Origin: Atherix ibis
Taxonomy: Eukaryota > Arthropoda > Insecta > Diptera > Athericidae
Reading direction: 5' to 3'
Assembly: GCA_958298945.1 (NCBI GenBank)
Contig: CATQJD010000005.1
Span: forward strand, 930,001-994,000
Length of the DNA: 64,000 nt
The notes beneath the pieces were generated by a model. It saw only the letters and a list, made by a program, of their open reading frames with translations, searched no databases and had not been told where the DNA came from. The stretch's first letter is position 1; each line of letters starts with the position of its first letter. Positions 41,101 through 53,350 of this stretch are shown here, piece by piece. The position numbers and the translations under genes were made by a program.

Positions 41101-41804
41101 AGTATGTTTTAGAAGAATATAAAGTAGTATATTTGAGAAGAATATGACGAAGTATGTTTAAGAAAAATATGAAGTAGTATGTTTAAGAGGAATGTGAAGT
41201 AGTATATTTAAGAGTAATATGAAGTAGTATGTTTAAGAGGAATATGAAGTAGTATGTTTAAGTAGAATATAAAATAGTATGTTTAAGAGGAATATGAAGT
41301 AGTATGTTTAAGAGGAATATGAAGTAGTATGTTTAAGAGGAATACGAAGTAGTATGCTTAAGAGGAATATGAAATAGTATATTTAAGAGGAATATGAAGT
41401 AATATATTTAAGGGGAATATGAAGTAGTATATTTAAGAGGAATATGAAGTAGTATGCTTAAGAGGAATATGAAGTAGTATGTTCAAGAGGAATATGAAGT
41501 AGCATGTTTAAGAGAAATATGAAGTAGTATGTTTGAGAGGAATATGAAGTAGTATGTTTAAGAGGAATATGAAGTAGTATGTTTAAGAGGAATATGAAGT
41601 AGTATATTTAAAAGGAATATGAAGTAGTATATTTTAGAGGAATATGAAGTAGTATGTTTAAGAGGAATATGAAGTAGTATGTTTATGAGGAATATGAAGT
41701 AGTATGTTTAAGAGGAATTTGAAGTAAGAGGAATATGAAGTAGTATATTTAAGAGGAATATGAAGTAGTATGTTTAAGAGGAATATGAAGTAGTATGTTT
41801 AAGA

Positions 41805-41870
41805 GGAATATGAAGTATAATAGTATGCTTAAGAGGAATATGAAGTAGTATATTTAAGAGTAATATGAAG
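41805..41870 (+). repeat. Local replacement inside domain E copy 2
   Basis: At about 41,813 the copy has TATAATAGTATGCTTAAG followed by a GTATATTT unit, where the equivalent place in copy 1 (about 34,450) has AAGAAAAATATG then GGAATGTG. It adds 5 bp and a 30-bp unit not expected here, which suggests a short gene-conversion-like patch. Confidence 0.65.
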
Positions 41871-42764
41871 TAGTATATTCAAGATTATTTTGAAGTAGTA
41901 TGTTTTAGAGGAATATGAAGTAGTATGTTTAAGAGGAATATGAAGTAGTATGTTTAAGAGGAATATGAAGTAGTATGTTTAAGAGTAATATGAAGTAGTA
42001 TGTTTAAGAGGAATATGAAGTAGTATATTTAAGAGGAATATGAAGTAGTATATTAAAGAGGAATTTGAAGTAGTATATTTGAGAAGAATATGACGAAGTA
42101 TGTTTAAGACGAATATGAAGTAGTATGTTTAAGAGGAATTTGAAGTAGTATGTTTAAGAGGAATATGAAGTAGTATGTTTAAGAGGAATATGAAGTAGTA
42201 TGTTTAAGAGGAATATGAAGTAGTATATTGAAGAGAAATATGAAGTCGTATATTTAAGAGGAATATGAAGTAGTATATTTAAGAGGAATATGAAGTAGTA
42301 TGTTTAAGAGGAATATGAAGTAGTATGTTTAAGAGGAATATGAAGTAGTATGTTTAAGAGGAATATGAAGTAGTATGTTTAAGAGGAATATGAAGTAGAA
42401 TGTTTAAGAGGAATATGAAGTAGTATGTTTAAGAGGAATATGAAGTAGTATGTTTAAGAGGAATATGAAGTTGTATGTTTAAGAGGAATATGAAGTAGTA
42501 TGTTTAAGAGGAATATGAAGTAGTAAGTTTAAGAGGAATGTGAAGTAGTATGTTTAAGAGAAATATTAGTAGTATATTGAAGAGGAATATGAAGTAGTAT
42601 ATTTAAGAGGAATATGAAGTAGTATGTTTTAGAGGAATATGAAGTAGTATGTTTAAGAAGAATATGAAGTACCATGTTTAAGAGGAATATGAAGTAGTAT
42701 GTTTAAGAGAAATATGAAGTAGTATATTTAAGAGGAATATGAAGTAGTATGTTTAAAAGGAATA

Positions 42765-45335
42765 TGAAGTAGTATATTTAAAAGGAATATGAAGTAGTAT
42801 ATTTAAGAGGAATATGAAGTAGTATGTTTAAGAGGAATATGAAGTAGTATGTTTAAGAGGAATATGAAGTAGTATGTTTAAGAGGAATATGAAGTAGTAT
42901 GTTTAAGCAGAATATGAAGTAGTATGTTTAAGAGGAATATGAAGTAGTATACTTAAGAGGAATAAGAAGTAGTATATTTAAGAGGAATATGGAGGAGTGT
43001 ATTCAAGAGGAATATGAAGTAGTATGTTTAAGAGGAATATGAAGTAGTATGTTTAAGAGGAATATGAAGTATAATAGTATGTTTAAAAGGAATATGAAGT
43101 AGTATGTTTAAGAGGAATATGAAGTAGTATGTTTAAGAGGAATATGAAGAAGTATATTTAAGGGAAATATAAAGTAGTATGTTTAAGAGGAATATGAAGT
43201 AGTGTGTTTAAGGGGAATATGAAGTAGTATGTTTAAGATGAAAATGAAGTAGTATATTTAAGAGGAATAAGAAGTAGTGTATTTAAGAGGAATATGAAGT
43301 AGTGTATTTAAGAGGAATATGAAGTAGTATGTTAAAGAGGAATATGAAGTAGTATGTTTAAGAGGAATATGAAGTATAATAGTATGTTTAGGAGGAATAT
43401 GAAGTAGTATGTTTAAGAGGAATGTGAAGTAGTATATTTAAGAGGAATATGAAGTAGTATATTCAAGAGGATTTTGAAGTAGTATGTTTAAGAGGAATAT
43501 GAAGTAGTATGTTTAAGAGGAATATGAAGTAGTATGTTTAAGAGGAATATGAAGTAGTATGTTTAAGAGGAATATGAAGTAGTATGTTTAAGAGGAATGT
43601 GAAGTAGTATATTTAAGAGTAATATGAAGTAGTATATTCAAGAGGATTTTGAAGTAGTATGTTTAAGAGGAATATGAAGTAGTATGTTTAAGAGGAATAT
43701 GAAGTAGTATGTTTAAGAGGAATATGAAGTAGTATGTTTAAGAGGAATATGAAGTAGTATGTTTAAGAAGAATATGAAGTAGTATGTTTAAGAGGAATGT
43801 GAAGTAGTATATTTAAGAGTAATATGAAATAGTATATTCAAGAGGATTTTGAAGTAGTATGTTTAAGAGGAATATGAAGTAGTATGTTTAAGAGGAATAT
43901 GAAGTAGTATGTTTAAGAGGAATATGAAGTAGTATGTTTAAGAGGAATATGAAGTTGTATGTTTAAGAGGAATATGAAGTAGTATATTTAAGAGGAATAT
44001 GAAGTAGTATATTTAAGAGGAATTTGAAGTAGTATATTTGAGAAGAATATGAAGTAGTATATTTAAAAGGAATATGAAGTAGTATATTTAAGAGGAATAT
44101 GAAGTAGTATGTTTAAGAGGAATATGAAGTAGTATGTTTAAGAGGAATATGAAGTAGTATGTTTAAGAGGAATATGAAGTAGTATGTTTAAGCAGAATAT
44201 GAAGTAGTATGTTTAAGAGGAATATGAAGTAGTATACTTAAGAGGAATAAGAAGTAGTATATTTAAGAGGAATATGGAGGAGTGTATTCAAGAGGAATAT
44301 GAAGTAGTATGTTTAAGAGGAATATGAAGTAGTATGTTTAAGAGGAATATGAAGTATAATAGTATGTTTAAAAGGAATATGAAGTAGTATGTTTAAGAGG
44401 AATATGAAGTAGTATGTTTAAGAGGAATATGAAGAAGTATATTTAAGGGAAATATAAAGTAGTATGTTTAAGAGGAATATGAAGTAGTGTGTTTAAGGGG
44501 AATATGAAGTAGTATGTTTAAGATGAAAATGAAGTAGTATATTTAAGAGGAATAAGAAGTAGTGTATTTAAGAGGAATATGAAGTAGTGTATTTAAGAGG
44601 AATATGAAGTAGTATGTTTAAGAGGAATATGAAGTAGTATGTTTAAGAGGAATATGAAGTATAATAGTATGTTTAGGAGGAATATGAAGTAGTATGTTTA
44701 AGAGGAATGTGAAGTAGTATATTTAAGAGGAATATGAAGTAGTATATTCAAGAGGATTTTGAAGTAGTATGTTTAAGAGGAATATGAAGTAGTATGTTTA
44801 AGAGGAATATGAAGTAGTATGTTTAAGAGGAATATGAAGTAGTATGTTTAAGAGGAATATGAAGTAGTATGTTTAAGAGGAATGTGAAGTAGTATATTTA
44901 AGAGTAATATGAAGTAGTATATTCAAGAGGATTTTGAAGTAGTATGTTTAAGAGGAATATGAAGTAGTATGTTTAAGAGGAATATGAAGTAGTATGTTTA
45001 AGAGGAATATGAAGTAGTATGTTTAAGAGGAATATGAAGTAGTATGTTTAAGAAGAATATGAAGTAGTATGTTTAAGAGGAATGTGAAGTAGTATATTTA
45101 AGAGTAATATGAAATAGTATATTCAAGAGGATTTTGAAGTAGTATGTTTAAGAGGAATATGAAGTAGTATGTTTAAGAGGAATATGAAGTAGTATGTTTA
45201 AGAGGAATATGAAGTAGTATGTTTAAGAGGAATATGAAGTTGTATGTTTAAGAGGAATATGAAGTAGTATATTTAAGAGGAATATGAAGTAGTATATTTA
45301 AGAGGAATTTGAAGTAGTATATTTGAGAAGAATAT
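42765..45335 (+). repeat. 1,285-bp tandem duplication
   Basis: GGATTTTG units at 43,469, 43,644 and 43,844 recur at 44,754, 44,929 and 45,129, all shifted by 1,285 bp. The junction is at about 44,050: after the TTTGAGAAGAATATG unit the sequence jumps to ATTTAAAAGG instead of continuing to GATGTATG as it does near 36,690 and 45,340. The first copy is about 42,765-44,050, the second about 44,050-45,335. A difference near 43,330 (GTTAAAGAGG) versus 44,617 (GTTTAAGAGG) shows slight divergence since duplication. Confidence 0.85.
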
Positions 45336-46806
45336 GAAGATGTATGTTTAAGACGAATATGAAGTAGTATGTTTAAGAGGAATATGAAGTAGTATGTTTA
45401 AGAAGAATATGAAGTAGTATGTTTAAGAGGAATATGAAGTAGTATATTGAAGAGAAATATGAAGTAGTATATTTAAGAGGAATATGAAGTAGTATATTTA
45501 AGAGGGATATGAAGTAGTGTGTTGAAGAGGAATATGAAGTAGTATGTTTAAGAGGAATATGAAGTAGTATGTTTAAGAGGAATATGAAGTAGTATGTTTA
45601 AGAGGAATATGAAGTAGAATGTTTAAGAGGAATATGAAGTAGTATGTTTAAGAGGAATATGAAGTAGTATGTTTAAGAGGAATATGAAGTTGTATGTATA
45701 AGAGGAATATGAATTAGTATGTTTAAGAGGAATATGAAGTAGTAAGTTTAAGAAGAATGTGAAGTAGTATGTTTAAGAGAAATATTAGTAGTATATTGAA
45801 GATGCATATGAAGTAGTATATTTAAGAGGTGTATGAAGTAGTATGTTTTAGAGGAATATAAAGTAGCATGTTTAAGAGGAATATGAAGTAGCATGTTTAA
45901 GAGGAATATGAAGTAGTATGTTTAAGAGAAATATGAAGTAGTATATTTAAGAGGAATATGAAGTAGTATGTTTAAAAGGAATATGAAGTAGTATATTTAA
46001 GAGGAATATGAAGTAGTATATTTAAGAGGAATATGAAGTAGTATGTTTAAGAGGAATATGAAGTAGTATGTTTAAGAGGAATATGAAGTAGTATGTTTAA
46101 GAAGAATATGAAGTAGAATGTTTAAGAAGAATATGAAGTAGTATGTTTAAGAGGAATATGAAGTAGTATACTTAAGAGGAATAAGAAGTAGTATATTTAA
46201 GAGGAATATGGAGTAGTGTATTCAAGAGGAATATGAACTAGTATGTTTAAGAGGAATATGAAGAAGTATGTTTAAGAGGAATATGAAGTATGATAGTATG
46301 TTTAAGAGGAATATGAAGTAGTATGTTTAAGAGGAATATGAAGTAGTATGTTTAAGAGGAATATGAAGAAGTATATTTAAGGGGAATATAAAGTCGTATG
46401 TTTAAGAGGAATATGAAGTAGTGTGTTTAAGGGGAATATGAAGTAGTATGTTTAAGATGAAAATGAAGTAGTATATTTAAGAGGAATAAGAAGTAGTATA
46501 TTTAAGAGGAATATGAAGTAGTGTATTTAAGAGGAATATGAAGTAGTATGTTTGAGAGGAATATGAAGTAGTATGTTTAAGAGGAATATGAAGTATAATA
46601 GTATGTTTAAGAGGAATATGAAGTAGTATGTTTAAAAGGAATGTGAAGTAGTATATTTAAGAGGAATATGAAGTAGTATATTCAAGAGGATTTTGAAGTA
46701 GTATGTTTAAGAGGAATATGAAGTAGTATGTTTAAGAGGAATATGAAGTAGAATGTTTAAGAGGAATATGAAGTAGTATGTTTAAGAGGAATATGAAGTA
46801 GTATGT

Positions 46807-48080
46807 TTAAGAGGAATATGAAGTAGTATATTTAAAAGGAATATGAAGTAGTATATTTAAGAGGAATATGAAGTAGTATATTTGAGAAGAATATGAAGAA
46901 GTATGTTTAACACGAATATGAAGTAGTATGTTTAAGAGGAATATGAACTAGTATGTTTAAGAGGAATATGAAGTAGTGTGTTTAAGAGGAATATGAAGTA
47001 GTATGTTTAAGAGAAATATGAAGTAGTATATTGAAGAGAAATATGAAGTAGTATATTTAAGAGGAATATGAAGTAGTATATTTAAGAGGAATATGAAGTA
47101 GTATGGTTAAGAGGAATATGAAGTAGTATGTTTAAGAGGAATATGAAGTAGTATGTTTAAGAGAAATGTGAAGTATTATGTTTAAGAGGAATATGAAGTA
47201 TAATAGTATGTTTAAGAGGAGTATGAAGTAGTATGTTTAAGAGGAATATGAAGTAGTATGTTTAAGAGGAATATGAAGAAGTATATTTAAGAGGAATATA
47301 AAGTAGTATGTTTAAGAGGAATATGAAGTAGTGTGTTTAAGAGGAATATGAAGTAGTATGTTTAAGATGAAAATGAAGTAGTATATTTAAGAGGAATAAG
47401 AAGTAGTATATTTAAGAGGAATATGAAGTAGTGTATTTAAGAGGAATATGAAGTAGTATGTTTAAGAGGAATATAAAGTAGTATGTTTAAGAGGAATATG
47501 AAGTATAATAGTATGTTTAAGAGGAATATGAAGTAGTATGTTTAAGAGGACTATGAAATAGTATGTTTAAGAGGAATATGAAGTAGTATATTTAAGAGGA
47601 ATATGAAGTAGTATGCTTAAGAAGAATATGAAGTAGCATATTTAAGAGGAATAAGAAGTAGTATATTTAAGAGGAATATGAAGTAGTGTATTTAAGAGGA
47701 ATATGAAGTAGTATGTTTAAGAGGAATATGAAGTAGTATGGTTAACAGGAATATGAAGTATTATAGTATGTTTAAGAGGAATATGAAGTAGTATGTTTAA
47801 GAAGAATATGAAGTAGTATGTTTAAGAGGAATATGAAGTAGTATATTTAAGAGGAATATGAAGTAGTATGTTTAAGAGGAATATGAAGTAGTATGTTTAA
47901 GAGGTATATGAAGTAGTATGTTTAAGATGAAAATGAAGTAGTATATTTAAGAGGATTATGAAGTAGTAGGTTTAAGAGGAATGTGAAGTAGTATATTTAA
48001 GAGGAATACGAAGTAGTATATTTAAGAGGAATTTGAAGTAGTATATTTAAGAGGAATATGAAGTAGTATGTTTTACAGGA
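46807..48080 (+). repeat. Domain B-type tail after domain E
   Basis: From about 46,807 the sequence follows domain B (19,754 onward) rather than domain E copy 1: ATTTAAAAGG, TTTGAGAAG, then TTAACACG near 46,908, matching about 19,855. Further shared markers are GTATGAAG near 47,220, the TATAATAG units near 47,194 and 47,500, TGGTTAACAGG at 47,739 and TTATAGTATG at 47,761. The match ends at about 48,080. Confidence 0.78.
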
Positions 48081-49139
48081 ATATGAAGTAGTATGTTTAA
48101 GAGGAAAATGAAGAAGTATATTTGTTTAAGAGGAATATGAAGTAGTTTATTTAAGAGGAATATGAAGTAGTATGTTTAAGAGGAATATGAAGTAGTATAT
48201 TTAAGAGGAATATGAAGTTGTATGTTTAAGAGGAATATGAAGTAGTATATTTAAGAGGGATATGAAGTAGTATATTTAAGAGGAATATGAAGTAGCATAT
48301 TTAAGAGAAATATGAAATAGTATGTTTAAGAGGAATATGAAGTAGTATATTTGAGAGGAATATGAAGTAGTATATTTAAGAGGAATATGAAGTAGTATGT
48401 TTAAGAGGAATATGAAGTAGTATGTTTAAGAGGAATATGAAGTAGTATCTTTAAGAGGAATATGAATTAGGATATTTAAGAGGAATATGAAGTAGTATAT
48501 TTAGGAGGAATATGAAGTAGTATGTTTAAGAGGAATATGAAGTAGTATGTTTAAGAGGGATATGAAGTAGTATGTTTAAGATGAAAATGAAGTAGTATAT
48601 TTAAGAGGATTATGAAGTAATATGTTTAAGAGGAATATGAAGTAGTATATTTGAGAGGAATATGAAGTAGTATATTTAAGAGGAATATGAAGTATTATGT
48701 GTAAGAGGAATATGAAGTAGTATGTTTAAGAGGAATATGAAGTAGTATGTTTAAGAGAAATATGAAGTAGTATATTTAAGAGGAATATGAAGTAGTATGT
48801 TTAAGAGGAATATGAAGTAGTATGTTTAAGAGGAATATGAAGTAGTATGTTCAAGAGGAATATGAAGTAGTATAATTAAGAGGAATATGAAGTTGTGTAT
48901 TTAAGAGGAATTTGAAGTAGTATGTTTAAGAGGAATATGAAGTAGTATGTTTAAGAGGAATAGGAAGTATAATACTATGTTTAAGATGAATATGAAGTAG
49001 TATGTTTAAGACTTATATGAAGTAGTATGTTTAAGAGGAATATGAAGTAGTATGCTTACGATGAAAATGAAGTAGTATATTTAAAAGGATTATGAAGTAG
49101 TATGTTTAAGAAGAATATGAAGTTGTATGTTTAAGAGGA

Positions 49140-50870
49140 ATATGAAGTAGCATATTTAAGAGGAATATGAAGTAGTATATTTAAGACGAATATGAAGTAG
49201 TATTTTTAAGAGGAATATGAAGTAGTATGTTTAAGAGGAATATGAAGTAGTATATTTGAGAGGAATATGAAGTAGTATATTTAAGTGGAATATGAAGAAG
49301 TATGTTTAAGAGTAATATGAAGTAGTATGTTTAAGAGTAATATGAAGTAGTATATTTAAGAGGAATATGAAGTAGTATGTTTAAGAGGAATATGAAGTAG
49401 TATGTTTAAGAGGAATATGAAGTAGTATGTTTAAGACGATTTTGAAGTAGTATGTTTAAGAGAAATATGAAGTAGTATGTTTAAGAGGAATATGAAGTAG
49501 TAAGTTTAAGAGGAATGTGAAGTAGTACGTTTAAGAGGAATATGAAGTAGTATATTCAAGAGGAATATGAAGTAGTATGTTTAAGAGGAATATGAAGTAG
49601 TATGTTTAAGAGGAATATGAAGTAGTATGTTTAAGAGGAATATGAAGTAGCATGTTTAAGAGGAATATGAAGTAGTATGTTTAAGAGGAATATGAAGTAG
49701 TATATTTAGGAGGAATATGAAGTAGTATGTTTAAGAGGAATATGAATTAGGATATTTAAGAGGAATATGAAGTAGTATATTTAGGAGGAATATGAAGTAG
49801 TATGCTTAAGATGAAAATGAAGTAGTATATTTAAGAGGATTATGAAGTAGTATGTTTAAGAGGAATATGAAGTAGTATATTTTAGAGGAATATGAAGTAG
49901 TATATTTAAGAGGAATATGAAGTAGTTTGCTTAAGAGGTATATGAGGTAGTATGTTAAAGATGAAAATGAAGTTGTATATTTTAGAGGATTATGAAGTAG
50001 TATGTTTATATATGAAGTAGTATATTTAAGAGGAATATGAAGTAGTATATTTGAGAGGAATATGAAGTAGTATATTTAAGAGGAATATGAAGTAGTATTT
50101 TTAAGAGGAATATGAAGTAGTATGTTTAAGAGGAATATGAAGTAGTATATTTAAGAGGAATATGAAGTAGTATATTTAAGTGGAATATGAAGTAGTATGT
50201 TTAAGAGTAATATGAAGTAGTATGTTTAAGAGTAATATGAAGTAGTATGTTTGAGAGGAATATGAAGTAGTATGTTTAAGAGGAATATGAAGTAGTATGT
50301 TTAAGAGGAATATGAAGTAGTATGTTTAAGACGATTTTGAAGTAGTATGTTTAAGAGGAATATGAAGTAGTATGTTTAAGAGGAATATGAAGTAGTAAGT
50401 TTAAGAGGAATGTGAAGTAGTACGTTTAAGAGGAATATGAAGTAGTATATTTAAGAGGAATATGAAGTAGTATGTTTAAGAGGAATATGAAGTAGTATGT
50501 TTAAGAGGAATATGAAGTAGTATGTTTAAGAGGAATATGAAGTAGCATGTTTAAGAGGAATATGAAGTAGTATGTTTAAGAGGAATATGAAGTAGTATAT
50601 TTAGCAGGAATATGAAGTAGTATGTTTAAGAGGAATATGAATTAGGATATTTAAGAGGAATATGAAGTAGTATATTTAGGAGGAATATGAAGTTGTATGC
50701 TTAAGATGAAAATGAAGTAGTATATTTAAGAGGATTATGAAGTAGTATGTTTAAGAGGAATATGAAGTAGTATATTTTAGAGGAATATGAAGTAGTATAT
50801 TTAAGAGGAATATGAAGTAGTTTGCTTAAGAGGTATATGAGGTAGTATGTTAAAGATGAAAATGAAGTAG
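49140..50870 (+). repeat. 895-bp tandem duplication in domain F
   Basis: GTATTTTTAAG (49,201 and 50,096), GACGATTTTG (49,437 and 50,332), GAATTAGGATATTT (49,744 and 50,639) and GTTTGCTTAAG (49,926 and 50,821) are all 895 bp apart. Copy a is about 49,140-49,975, copy b about 50,035-50,870. The 20-bp unit at 50,004 lies between them, at the end of copy a only. Confidence 0.82.
50001..50020 (+). repeat. 20-bp unit GTTTATATATG
   Basis: Five bases are missing from the second half of the unit, giving GTTTATATATGAAG. Identical short units lie at 60,223 and 63,306, always shortly after a GTTTGCTTAAG, GGTATATGAGG, GTTAAAG series. It tags one lineage of domain F. Confidence 0.85.
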
Positions 50871-51423
50871 TATGTTTAAGAGGAATATGAAGTAGTATGT
50901 TTAAGAGGAATATGAAGTAGCATGTTTAAGAGGAATATGAAGTAGTATGTTTAAGAGGAATATGAAGTAGTATATTTAGGAGGAATATGAAGTAGTATGT
51001 TTAAGAGGAATATGAATTAGGATATGTAAGAGGAATATGAAGTAGTATATTTAGGAGGAATATGAAGTAGTATTTTTGAGAGGAATATGAAGTAGTATAT
51101 TTAAGAGGAATATGAAGTAGTATGTTTGAGAGGAATATGAAGTAGTATGTTTAAGAGGAATATAAAGTAGTATGTTTAAGAGGAATATGAAGTAGTATAT
51201 TTAAGAGGAATATGAAGTAGTATGTTTAAGAGGAATATGAAGTAGTATATTTAAGAGGAATATGAAGTAATATGTTTAAGAGGAATATGAAGTAGTATGT
51301 TTAAGAGGAATATGAAGTAGTATATTTAAGAGGAATATGAAGTAGTCTGTTTAAGAGGAATATGAAGTAGTATGTTTAAGAGGAATATGAAGTAGTATGT
51401 TTAAGAGGAATATGAAGTAGTAT

Positions 51424-51620
51424 GTTTAAGAGAATATGAAGTAGTATGTTTAAGAGGAATATAAAGTAGTATATTTAAGAGGAATAAGAAGTAGTATATT
51501 TAAGAGGAATATGAAGTAGTGTATTTAAGAGGAATATGAAGTAGTATATTTAAGAGGAATATGAAGTACATAGTATGTTTAAGAGGAATATGAAGTAGTT
51601 TGTTCAAGAGGAATATGTAT
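51424..51620 (+). repeat. Cluster of odd-length units
   Basis: This stretch holds a 24-bp unit (AAGAGAATATG, near 51,424), a TACATAGTATG unit (near 51,567) and a shortened unit where GGAATATG runs directly into TATGTTTAAGATG (near 51,612). The first two recur together near 60,693 and 60,966. The third does not recur there, so it is a later private deletion. Confidence 0.75.
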
Positions 51621-51959
51621 GTTTAAGATGAAAATGAAGTAGTATATTTAAGAGGATTATGAAGTAGTATATTTAAGAGGAATATGAAGTAGTATATTTA
51701 AGAGGAATATGAAGTAGTATATTTAAGAGGAATATGAAGTAGTATTTTTGAGAGGAATATGAAGTAGTATATTTAAGAAGAATATGAAGTAGTATGTTTA
51801 AGAGTAATATGAAGTAGTATGTTTAAGAGGAATATAAAGTAGTATATTTAAGAGGAATATGAAGTAGCATGTTTAAGAGGAATATGAAGTAGTATGTTTA
51901 AGAGGAACATGAAGTAGTATGTTTAAGAGGAATATGAAGTAGTATGTTTAAGATGAATA

Positions 51960-52560
51960 TGAAGTAGTATGTTTAAGAGGAATATGAAGGAGTAAGTTAA
52001 AGAGGAATGTGAAGTAGTAAGTTTAAGAGGAAACTGAAGTAGTATATTTAAGAGGAATATGAAGTAGTATGCTTAAGAGGAATATGAAGTAGTATGTTTA
52101 AGAGGAATATGAAGTAGTATGTTTAAGAGGAATATGAAGTAGCATGTTTAAAACGAATATGAAGTAGTATGTTTAAGAGGAATATGAAGTAGTATATTTA
52201 GGAGGAATATAAAGTAGTCTGTTTAAGAGGAATATGAATTAGGATATTTAAGAGGAATATGAAGTAGTATGTTTAAGAGGAATATGAAGGAGTAAGTTTA
52301 AGAGGAATGTGAAGTAGTATGTTTAAGAGGAAACTGAAGTAGTATATTTAAGAGGAATATGAAGTAGTATGTTTAAGAGGAATATGAAGTAGTATGTTTA
52401 AGAGGAATATGAAGTAGTATGTTTAAGAGGAATATGTAGTAGCATATTAAAGACGAATATGAAGTAGTATGTTTAAGAGGAATATGAAGTAGTATATTTA
52501 GTAGGAATATAAAGTAGTATGTTTAAGAGGAATATGAAGTAGTATTTTTGAGAGGAATAT
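51960..52560 (+). repeat. 300-bp tandem duplication (12 units)
   Basis: GAAGGAGTAAG units at about 51,987 and 52,287 and GGAAACTG units at 52,029 and 52,329 are 300 bp apart. The same 300-bp pair occurs again at about 57,159 and 57,459 (GGAAACTG at 57,201 and 57,501), so the duplication predates the larger 5,172-bp displacement. Confidence 0.82.
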
Positions 52561-53350
52561 GAAGTAGTATATTTAAGAGGAATATGAAGTAGTATGTTTA
52601 ATAGTAATATGAAGTAGTATGTTTAAGAGGAATATGAAGTAGTATATTTAAGAGGAATATGAAGTAGTATGTTTAAGAGGAATATGAAGTATTATGTTTA
52701 AGAGGAATATGAAGTAGCATATTCAAGAGGAATATGAAGTATTATGTTTAAGAGGAATATGAAGTAGTATATCTAAGAGGAATATGAAGTAGTTTATTTA
52801 AGAGGAATATGAAGTAGTATGTTTAAGAGGAATATGAAGTAGTATGTTTAAGAAGAATATGAAGTAGTATGTTTAAGAGGAATGTGAAGTAGTATATTTA
52901 AGACGAATAAGAAGTAGTATATTTAAGAGGAATATAAAGTAGTGTATTTAAGAGAAATATGAAGTAGTATGTTTAAGAGGAATATGAAGTAGTATGTTTA
53001 AGAGGAATATGAAGTATAATAGTATGTCTAAGAGGAATATAAAGTAGTATGTTTAAGAGGAATATGAAGAAGTATGTTAAAGAGGAATATGAAGTAGTAT
53101 GTTTAAGAGGAATATGAAGTAGTATGTTTAAGAGGAATATGAAGTAGTATGTTTAAGAGGAATATGAAGTAGTATGTTTAAGATGAAAATGAAGTAGTAT
53201 ATTTAAGAGGATTATGAAGTAGTATGTTTAAGAGGAATATGAAGTAGTATATTTAAGAGGAATATGAAGTAGTATGTTTAAGAGGAATATGAAGTAGTAT
53301 ATTTAAGAGGGATATGAAGTAGTATATTTAAGAAGAATATGAAGTAGTAT
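51960..53350 (+). repeat. Domain F segment repeated 5,172 bp downstream, copy 1
   Basis: GGAAACTG (52,029 and 52,329), CGAATAAG (52,904) and the 30-bp TATAATAG unit (53,011) all recur exactly 5,172 bp downstream at 57,201, 57,501, 58,076 and 58,183. Confidence 0.8.

Larger units (their letters stand above)
30450..46807 (+). repeat. Satellite domain E: 7,358-bp super-repeat region
   Basis: The 16-bp truncated unit at 31,042 and 34,366 recurs at 38,400 and 41,724, and GGATTTTG units at 31,198, 32,657, 32,832 and 33,032 recur at 38,556, 40,015, 40,190 and 40,390; all shifts are 7,358 bp. A GCATG unit at 30,820 recurs at 38,178. Inside each super-repeat are two related halves: about 30,450-32,240 matches about 33,775-35,565 (shift 3,324), and about 32,260-33,700 matches about 35,705-37,150 (shift about 3,449). 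Confidence 0.88.
38160..46807 (+). repeat. Domain E super-repeat copy 2 with internal duplication (about 8,648 bp)
   Basis: It corresponds to copy 1 with shift 7,358 up to about 41,800. There it gains a TATAATAG unit and about 5 bp, so the shift becomes 7,363 (36,106 to 43,469). After the 1,285-bp duplication the shift is 8,648 (36,106 to 44,754; 38,040 to 46,688). The excess over copy 1 is therefore fully explained by 5 + 1,285 bp. Confidence 0.82.
48080..51600 (+). repeat. Satellite domain F, part 1
   Basis: It is marked by GAATTAGGATATTT units (48,464, 49,744, 50,639, 51,014), ATTTAGGAGG, ACTTATATG (near 49,012) and the 20-bp unit GTTTATATATG (50,004). The order of variants from about 48,250 to 50,050 recurs at about 58,600-60,270, with a shift of 10,324 falling to 10,219 bp. 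An odd unit near 48,121 (GTATATTTGTTTAAG) carries extra bases, and a TATAATACTATG unit lies near 48,967. Confidence 0.78.
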
